A stretch of DNA of 64,000 bases, taken from positions 81,656 to 145,655 of the forward strand of contig JAGLME010000014.1 in assembly GCA_023140195.1 (NCBI GenBank), read 5' to 3'. This DNA is from Thermoplasmata archaeon (lineage in GTDB: Archaea > Thermoplasmatota > Thermoplasmata > RBG-16-68-12 > SOIM01). Under the pieces are notes generated by a model. It was not told the origin of the DNA, did no database searches, and saw only the letters and a program-made list of their open reading frames with translations. The first letter of the stretch is position 1. The number at the start of each line of letters is the position of its first letter. The position numbers were made by a program, and so were the translations under genes. Of this stretch, positions 58,107 through 64,000 are shown one piece after another.

Positions 58107-59717
58107 TTGATAGGCTTTGAGGTGTGTAGGCACATAGCTGTGACAGTGTGCATTGTATTGGCATCCTCCCAGTCTCCCATCTTATCGGAATTTGAGAGCT
58201 TCCATGTCTCGGATGAGTGGATCCTTGAAGAGGTAGGAGAAATAGGGACAAAGCTCGGTTATCTGTCTCCTGGTACAGCCAACAGAACCTCAATCGTAAT
58301 TGATTCGGCTGATTTGCCCCACATTGCCTTTCAGAATGTTGAGACGGGCGAGATTAACTACGCACACAGAGATTTGACAGGCAACTGGAGTATTGAAACA
58401 GTGGTCAGTGCCAGCACGAAGGGGAGTTTTGTGTCTTTGGCTCTTGATTCAAATGACCGTCCCGTGCTCTGCTACTTCAATCTCACGATTCCAGGGCTGA
58501 GTTGCGCCTTCTGGGACATTCTTGGATGGAGATATGAAGTGGTGGATGCATCACGGTATTCTGGGGCCTACGTCTCTCTTGCTCTGGATACGCAGGACAG
58601 AGTTCATTTGGCTTATGAAGGGAATGATAACGATCTGAAGTATGCATGGTGGGATGGATCGTCTTGGAACACAACTGTGCTTCGCACCCGGGCTGAAGGT
58701 TCTGTCATATGGGTCTCCATGGATTTGGACTCGGGGGACTCCCCCCACATAGCTGTCACCTCCTTTCTTCCTGAGCGTGGATTATGGTACTACAAATGGA
58801 ATCAAACACGTTGGGATAAGGAAGCGGTCGATCCATCCACACGTCCGGGTGCAATTTTTTCGATGGCTGTCGATGCCTCCGACCTTCCACACTTGGTATA
58901 TGGTGACACGTGGGAACAGATACCCCGGTATGCATACAATGACGGCACATCTTGGCAATTCAGACATATCGGTTTTGAAGCAAAATCGCTAGTCGGTTCC
59001 TTCACACTCGACTCAAATGAGAGTCCCCATGTAGCATATGAGGACTATGACAATTGGGACCTTCGATATTCCTTTTTGGACAGAGGTTCTTGGAAGAAGG
59101 AAATTGTTGACAGTGAAGGTCTGGTCGGTTTCGAACCCTCTATAGCACTGGATTCAAATGATAATCCATCAATAAGCTATCTAGACCTGACTGACTGGGT
59201 TCTCATGTACGCAACAAAGAAGAAAGAAATTGATGCGAATATTGACATTGACCCAGATACGCTAAATCTCAATAGCAGAGGGAAGTGGATAACGTGTTAC
59301 ATTGAGCTCCCGCTGAGGTATGGCCCCAGGGATATTAATGCCAGCACAATTCTCCTAAACGATGCCCTGATGCCAGAACTTGACCCCAAGTACGGCTTTG
59401 TAGAAAGTGAGGACTCATACATTGTGGACCACGACGGGGACGGCATACTCGAAAGAATGGTGAAGTTCGACCGTTCGGAAGTTCAGGAGTTGTTGAGTCC
59501 TGGTGAGTCAGTCTCCCTCACGATAACTGGGCGACTATTCGACGGGACAAAGTTCGAAGGGACGGACGAAATAAGGGTGGTTGATCCGCCTCAGTTGTTT
59601 TCCTGGAAGTATCGAGAAGAGAATCCCGGAATCTCTCGAGAAGTTGACTTCCTTTTCCCTGAGGCCCTTTATGAATCTACTCCTTTCTTCCATCTGAATC
59701 CTCTTTGTCTCCGGTGA
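58107..59717 (+). CDS. Secreted beta-propeller repeat protein
   Basis: A 536-residue protein from TTG 58107. A short signal peptide is followed by about eight blades with the repeat motif LDSNDxPHIAYxD (for example VDASDLPHLVYGD). A domain beginning DIDPDTLNLNSRGKWIT with a calcium-type DHDGDGI follows. The C-terminal ~40 residues after VDPPQ look unrelated and may follow a frameshift; no TM anchor or GWNLVGYPS module is seen. Surface or extracellular, ligand unknown. Confidence 0.72.
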   Translation: MIGFEVCRHIAVTVCIVLASSQSPILSEFESFHVSDEWILEEVGEIGTKLGYLSPGTANRTSIVIDSADLPHIAFQNVETGEINYAHRDLTGNWSIETVVSASTKGSFVSLALDSNDRPVLCYFNLTIPGLSCAFWDILGWRYEVVDASRYSGAYVSLALDTQDRVHLAYEGNDNDLKYAWWDGSSWNTTVLRTRAEGSVIWVSMDLDSGDSPHIAVTSFLPERGLWYYKWNQTRWDKEAVDPSTRPGAIFSMAVDASDLPHLVYGDTWEQIPRYAYNDGTSWQFRHIGFEAKSLVGSFTLDSNESPHVAYEDYDNWDLRYSFLDRGSWKKEIVDSEGLVGFEPSIALDSNDNPSISYLDLTDWVLMYATKKKEIDANIDIDPDTLNLNSRGKWITCYIELPLRYGPRDINASTILLNDALMPELDPKYGFVESEDSYIVDHDGDGILERMVKFDRSEVQELLSPGESVSLTITGRLFDGTKFEGTDEIRVVDPPQLFSWKYREENPGISREVDFLFPEALYESTPFFHLNPLCLR

Positions 59718-60281
59718 CCCCTTCACGAGTCTTGCTAAACCCTAAGGAGAATCTAGTCTTCTTCATCAGTGAGCAACTTCAAATCCAAACCCGTTCTGAT
59801 GTCTAGAATCGCGCAAAAGTTCGGACTTTGCTATATCAGCTCGGAAGGTTCTGACGGAGGTATTGATTCGACTCTGCAACATGTCGGTGTTCTCGTTGTA
59901 GGTTTCTTGGCTAGGGAAATATCAGACTTCGAAAAGAACAACGACATCCTTTCTAATTGCTAGGAAGCCCTTGGAAGGATTCGGACTTCAGTATCAAAGC
60001 TGACGGGGAGGAGGGTCGTAAGCTCAGGTTCAACTTCACTGATGAGGGTGCTTCGGAGATGGAGTTGAAGAAAGCAACTCCATTGAGAGCCCTAGCACTA
60101 GTGAATGAATCTGATAGTTCCTTTGGCAATATTGGGAGTTGGCTACGGTTGAGCCACGCACAGACAAACGCAAAAGGCTTCCGAAGCCGCATTGATGCAA
60201 AAGCCCTTAGGCTTTAGATGAAGTCAAATCTCCATGAGAAATGTGCGCTACGAGCGCGATGTGAGACGTATTTCCAACCCA
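59718..60281. other. 59.7-60.3 kb: weakly coding or decayed region
   Basis: Two short overlapping plus-strand frames (59769-59963, and 59957-60217 with MLGSPWKDSDFSIKADGEEG) could be fragments of an older gene. The second contains GIDSTLQHVG-unrelated but protein-like segments, yet neither has an SD or a family match. I do not call genes here. Confidence 0.4.
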
Positions 60282-60530
60282 TCAGTACCCAAGGTGTTGA
60301 CGTAAACTCTCAATAGCGGTGACAGACTCTTTGATCCGTGGCTCCTTGTCCTCTTTCCATGTTCTGATTATCTCTTCCGTAGCATGGCTGCGACTAGAGT
60401 ACACGCCATGTTCAACAAGGTAATCCAGAAAGCCAACGATTTCCCTGTCCAGATTCAACGAGGTAGACTGTCTGTCAGTGCTGTCATCGTGTCTGAATTT
60501 AATGTATACCGTTTTTGACACCTCCTTCAA
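60282..60530 (-). CDS. Ribbon-helix-helix (ParD/CopG-like) regulator
   Basis: An 82-residue protein from TTG 60530. The RHH region is STSLNLDREIVGFLDYLVEHGVYSSRSHATEEIIRTW, including a G-x-Y-SSRSxA turn typical of ParD/CopG proteins. A perfect 9-bp inverted repeat lies 16-40 bases upstream and could be its operator. No toxin gene is directly linked. It is divergent from the secreted-protein gene at 60753. Confidence 0.75.
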   Translation of the reverse strand: MKEVSKTVYIKFRHDDSTDRQSTSLNLDREIVGFLDYLVEHGVYSSRSHATEEIIRTWKEDKEPRIKESVTAIESLRQHLGY

Positions 60531-60545
60531 GCAATAGTTCTCGTA

Positions 60546-60570
60546 AAAGTGTTAGAACTAATAACACTTT
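60546..60570 (+). promoter_or_regulatory. 9-bp inverted repeat, RHH operator candidate
   Basis: AAAGTGTTA (60546-60554) and TAACACTTT (60562-60570) form a perfect inverted repeat with a 7-base spacer, directly upstream of the RHH gene. Strong TATA-like sequence (CTATAAATACATATATG) for the divergent gene follows at about 60640. Confidence 0.55.
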
Positions 60571-60752
60571 CGATTCAGCCGAGCAACCTGGCCTTCTTTG
60601 CATCTAAATCCACGCCCCTCTCCTTCTGATGCTTATACTTCTATAAATACATATATGACAAGAATTTAAATCCTTGAGTTACTGTTCCTATTATCAGGGT
60701 CGAGGTCCGGTGGAGGCGTTTCTGCACTTGTCACCGGAGGGGTGGTTGCATC

Positions 60753-62849
60753 ATGTACTTCGTAGGGACTCGTCACAAAGCAGGAATATGTTTCGTGATG
60801 TCTGGACTCATTCTTCTCATGCTTGTTGGCGGAGCCCAGGCAGATAGTCAAGAGGTCAGTGTGAACTGGACGGTTGCGAAAAGCCTTGAAATTCCTGAGA
60901 ACTGGCCAATCATTGGAGGTTTAACAGGAATCGATATTCATATCGAAGGCAAAGGCACTTTCGAAGATGGTAGAACCTCCTTCAACGTTGGAGGCTCCGT
61001 TGAGATTCAACTGGCGGGGCGTCAATCGGAAGGGACTATTGAAGGGAATATCCTTCTCGAAGAAGGCCCGGATGGGAAGGTCGAAATTGCTGGTGGAAAA
61101 GTCTCAGGAAGTTTTGGGACAGTAGTCCCGGTTTTCGGTGCGAGCATCGAATTGCCCTACGTTTTCAACGCGGAGGTGGGAATCCACATCGACCTGAAGG
61201 TAGGTGCTGAAATAGCGTTTGCCAAGGGGTTGAGTCCGACATCTGGTTATGTCTTTGTCGAAGTCACACTGACTGCAAGTGGCGGAGGAGCTATCAATCT
61301 GATTCTTACTCAGGCAGAAGTCAGAATCTCAGGGAGTATTGGCGGAAGCCTCGAGTTGGGGTACAGTGGGGGCTGGTATCTTCAAGCCGCACTTGGAGGG
61401 AGTATCTCCGCTACAATCCAAATACATGATTTCAGTGCAGGCTTCACGTATAACTTTGGTCCCGCTCGCATGGGTACGCGAGGAGACGAGTCTGGTGGGG
61501 AGTGGGTGGCTGCTGAGCCATGGAAGCCAACAGCGAGGGAACCGTCAGCAATTGTTGGAGCATTGTGGAATCATACTGGTGATGACCGCCGTCCGCAAGG
61601 TATGTTATACGATCACTCTACTTTGGTTGCCTGGGAGAGTGAGCGATGCGGCGATGTTACACCACGAGTCTTGGTCGCCAACATCAATGAACCAGGGCCC
61701 ATACCTACAATTCAGATTTCCGCAGAACATGAGTTAGCCTACGGACCTGTCTTGGCAGAGACTCTTGGCGGTCATCCAGCTGTGTGCTACTCTGCAGCAC
61801 CCTTCGTGGGGCGCCCAAACAATCCCGATGAGGTGGCAACTATCTTGCGCAATTCGGGCACAATAAACTGCCGTCTTTATAAGAACAATGAATGGGTCCC
61901 GCCAATTCGTATTGATGACCGTGATACCGGCGCAGCAATGGGTATGATTGACATCGCCCCTGGAGATACTGAGGATGAACTCCGTGTCGTATACGTCCGT
62001 GCACCAGATCCACTTGCGTTATCAGGCGGCGACATTGCGGTGGTCTCCACGAGTGAGATGAACCAAGTACAGTTTCTGACGAGAGATGTGTCAGTCGACG
62101 CTGAGCCTGTGATCCTTAGAGTTACACCTTCTCACTACCTGATTGTCTGGTCCCGTGACACCGATGGTAACTTTCAGACAAGCAACGATGTCGATATCTT
62201 CTATTCCGAGGGCAACGTGGGTTCTTGGACCCCCCCAAAGCCTGTGCTTCACAACGGTGTTCAAGACGGACAACCGCAACTGACCCTTTACAAAGGGGTA
62301 CCAGTTTTGGTCTTTGTAGGTGGCATCGACACCACTCTTCCGGCCATTATGGAGACTCACTTCCACGATGGATTTTGGAGTGCCCCCAGAGTAGTATCTG
62401 TCCCAGGTTTCCCATCCCACAGTCCCACCGTTGAAGGAGGGGAGAATCTACATGTTGCCTGGGTCGTCGAAAAGGTCGGTAGTCACAACGGACTAGCTTG
62501 GTCGAAGAGCCCCGACCTCATTTCTTGGTCGAATCCCGAAGTTGTTCTATCTAGTTATGAGATGATGGGACCTCAAATTCTTGGGAACTCGGGGACGAAG
62601 ACCGTTTTTGTTGCGAGAAATACTCCTCGAGAAGTTCCAACGGAGGGAGATATCGTGGTTAGAGAACTTGTGGAAGGAAACATACATCCACCCAGTGATG
62701 TGATGAATGACAGACCTCAATCTGAGCCAATATCTCAATCTGACCCAATATTCGACTCGTATGACGCAGCTCTTCTGGCCATTGCAGTCGCTGAAGCAAT
62801 CATTGTCACGTATCTCCTTGTGAGAGAATTTAGGAGGAAGCGGAAATGA
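60753..62849 (+). CDS. Membrane-anchored surface protein with beta-rich ectodomain
   Basis: A 698-residue protein. Signal peptide (about 8-31), a glycine-rich beta domain (about 60-245, with repeated GGS/GGA segments), then a propeller-like part with LTLYKGVPVLVFVGG and SPTVEGGENLHVAWV motifs. A C-terminal TM helix (ALLAIAVAEAIIVTYLLV) and a basic end (RRKRK) finish the chain. The SD is GGAGGGG. It overlaps the next gene by 4 bases (ATGA). Ligand or enzymatic role unknown. Confidence 0.76.
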   Translation: MYFVGTRHKAGICFVMSGLILLMLVGGAQADSQEVSVNWTVAKSLEIPENWPIIGGLTGIDIHIEGKGTFEDGRTSFNVGGSVEIQLAGRQSEGTIEGNILLEEGPDGKVEIAGGKVSGSFGTVVPVFGASIELPYVFNAEVGIHIDLKVGAEIAFAKGLSPTSGYVFVEVTLTASGGGAINLILTQAEVRISGSIGGSLELGYSGGWYLQAALGGSISATIQIHDFSAGFTYNFGPARMGTRGDESGGEWVAAEPWKPTAREPSAIVGALWNHTGDDRRPQGMLYDHSTLVAWESERCGDVTPRVLVANINEPGPIPTIQISAEHELAYGPVLAETLGGHPAVCYSAAPFVGRPNNPDEVATILRNSGTINCRLYKNNEWVPPIRIDDRDTGAAMGMIDIAPGDTEDELRVVYVRAPDPLALSGGDIAVVSTSEMNQVQFLTRDVSVDAEPVILRVTPSHYLIVWSRDTDGNFQTSNDVDIFYSEGNVGSWTPPKPVLHNGVQDGQPQLTLYKGVPVLVFVGGIDTTLPAIMETHFHDGFWSAPRVVSVPGFPSHSPTVEGGENLHVAWVVEKVGSHNGLAWSKSPDLISWSNPEVVLSSYEMMGPQILGNSGTKTVFVARNTPREVPTEGDIVVRELVEGNIHPPSDVMNDRPQSEPISQSDPIFDSYDAALLAIAVAEAIIVTYLLVREFRRKRK

Positions 62850-64000
62850 ACTTGAGATATCTTTGGGCAATTGCGGGAGTGGCGATTCTGATAGCCTTTG
62901 GAGTGTTGGTTTTGGCCCCCTATCAAGGTGAAGCCAAGAGCGCTGATGATGGTTCCTTGGGAGGTTCAGCTCAAACACCCATGTCATTCGATTCCCAGAT
63001 GGAACACGAGCTCGGAACTCCTTTGCCACCTGGTACATCTGGGAGTTATTGGAAATTCGGGTCTGCCAAGACTTGTCGAGATGTCCAGGGAAGCGAATAC
63101 GAATGTGTGGACCCTACAGACCAGTTTAAGGATACCGATGACGATGTGAATGCCTGGATTCAGATTAACGACGTAGACGCCCCCGTTCGTCTCAAGTGTG
63201 ATTGGTATTACGACGGGGGAGCAACTTACTACTTCGGATGGACTAGTGTTTGGGTCAATGATCCAGGTAGCCCTGGAGATGGGTGGTACTGGAGCTGGGT
63301 CCGATGGTATTGCAACATCTATGTCAAGGGCTACGAAGCGGCATATCACGCCGGGCCTTGGATTGTGAAATTCTACGTTGAAGAAAACTACGAAGGTGTC
63401 TGGGAGCATGCAGTCACTTTGAGCTTCTATATCCACGATGTGACAGCTCCGACGGTTCCTGGCACTCCATCGGATGGCGGGGCGTGGTCTAGCAATGACA
63501 TCGTAACGTGGAAATGGGCGTCCAGTTATGACAACAATGGAGTCGGGGAGTACCAGATTAAGATAACCTCTTCCACAGGTCAAGAAACTGTCGAGTCGGC
63601 AGGCACTGCGATAAGTTTCACAAAGGCAGGTCTATACGATGGCGTGAAGTACTGGGCACGCGTTCGTGCAAGGAACTCCGATCCTGACTATGTTGCATGG
63701 TCAGACTGGAGCAGCTCCTCTGACGGGATATCTATCGACTTGAGTCATCCAACATTGATGGGGTTGGAAATTAATGGAGGTGCTCGGTTCGCAAGTTCAC
63801 GAGCTGTCCATTTATCAATCCAAGCAGAAGATCCCATCCCTGGTTTGGGGCTAGTCTCCTCTGGGCTTTGTGATATGCGACTTCGCGAGGTAGGAGGTCT
63901 CTGGGGGAAATGGGAAGCATGGTCCTCCTCTCGAGACTTTGCCTTCTCAAAGGACGGAATCGTTAGCGTTGAGGTTCAAGTACGGGACTGTGTCGGTCAT
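62846..64000 (+). CDS. Secreted Ig/fibronectin-like protein, runs off the window
   Basis: At least 385 residues, open to the window end. An N-terminal signal (WAIAGVAILIAFGVLVLA) is followed by an aromatic-rich beta domain (about 60-190) with SCRDV-type cysteines, then fibronectin-III-like repeats (TAPTVPGTPSDGGAWSSND, YWARVRARNSD). Coupled to the preceding membrane protein by ATGA. Its true end and C-terminal anchor are not visible. Confidence 0.72.
   Translation, partial: MNLRYLWAIAGVAILIAFGVLVLAPYQGEAKSADDGSLGGSAQTPMSFDSQMEHELGTPLPPGTSGSYWKFGSAKTCRDVQGSEYECVDPTDQFKDTDDDVNAWIQINDVDAPVRLKCDWYYDGGATYYFGWTSVWVNDPGSPGDGWYWSWVRWYCNIYVKGYEAAYHAGPWIVKFYVEENYEGVWEHAVTLSFYIHDVTAPTVPGTPSDGGAWSSNDIVTWKWASSYDNNGVGEYQIKITSSTGQETVESAGTAISFTKAGLYDGVKYWARVRARNSDPDYVAWSDWSSSSDGISIDLSHPTLMGLEINGGARFASSRAVHLSIQAEDPIPGLGLVSSGLCDMRLREVGGLWGKWEAWSSSRDFAFSKDGIVSVEVQVRDCVGH

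Noticed and set aside
1-64000. CRISPR arrays, rRNA genes and insertion-sequence transposases
   Set aside because: No regularly spaced repeats, rRNA signatures or transposase genes were seen.

Overview
The window is archaeal chromosomal DNA. The evidence is TATA-box promoters, several leaderless or GTG/TTG-started genes, a PAC2-family protein, split lipoate ligase genes (lplA plus lplB), an AglD-like flippase, surface proteins with fibronectin-type modules and a Ras-like GTPase. A Thermoplasmatota-type organism is my best guess, not a demonstrated fact.

Positions 1-36,340 look like core genome. An Lrp regulator is followed by hydrogenase maturation genes hypB-hypF-hypC-hypA-hypD, with hypE convergent. 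Then come a PAC2 protein and a leftward lipoylation operon (two LipS-type radical SAM proteins, lplB, lplA, an MBL hydrolase, an SDR). Next are a ~1,294-residue secreted protein with FG-GAP repeats and a transglutaminase-like domain, a zinc-ribbon membrane protein, an HD protein, a LarA-like racemase, ileS, and a surface-glycan set (epimerase, GT-C, GT2, AglD-like flippase). These are followed by a membrane-anchored pentaheme cytochrome c, two zinc-ribbon proteins, a B12/radical SAM protein, an aminotransferase, and argS flanked on both sides by tRNA-Arg genes.

Right of the tRNA-Arg(UCU) gene (36,337) the content changes to accessory DNA. From 36.4 to 45.4 kb there is a small ribbon-helix-helix (RHH) cassette, a tyrosine recombinase reduced to its catalytic domain, two winged-helix proteins, tandemly duplicated two-TM proteins and a 3' fragment of a tRNA-Leu(CAG) gene that looks like an attachment-site scar. 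From 45.4 to 64 kb large secreted beta-propeller proteins alternate with small regulatory or conflict-type cassettes. These include a double-RAM protein with a Ras-like GTPase and two winged-helix genes, a PD-(D/E)XK operon, and a HEPN RX4H operon. A hairpin element recurs three times between 45.7 and 54.1 kb.

The main candidates for something undescribed are the RAM/GTPase/winged-helix locus, the PD-(D/E)XK and HEPN cassettes, the repeated two-hairpin element, the C-terminal module shared by the secreted proteins, and the tRNA-Arg/argS/tRNA-Arg unit. All functional statements come from reading motifs and context. No database search was run.
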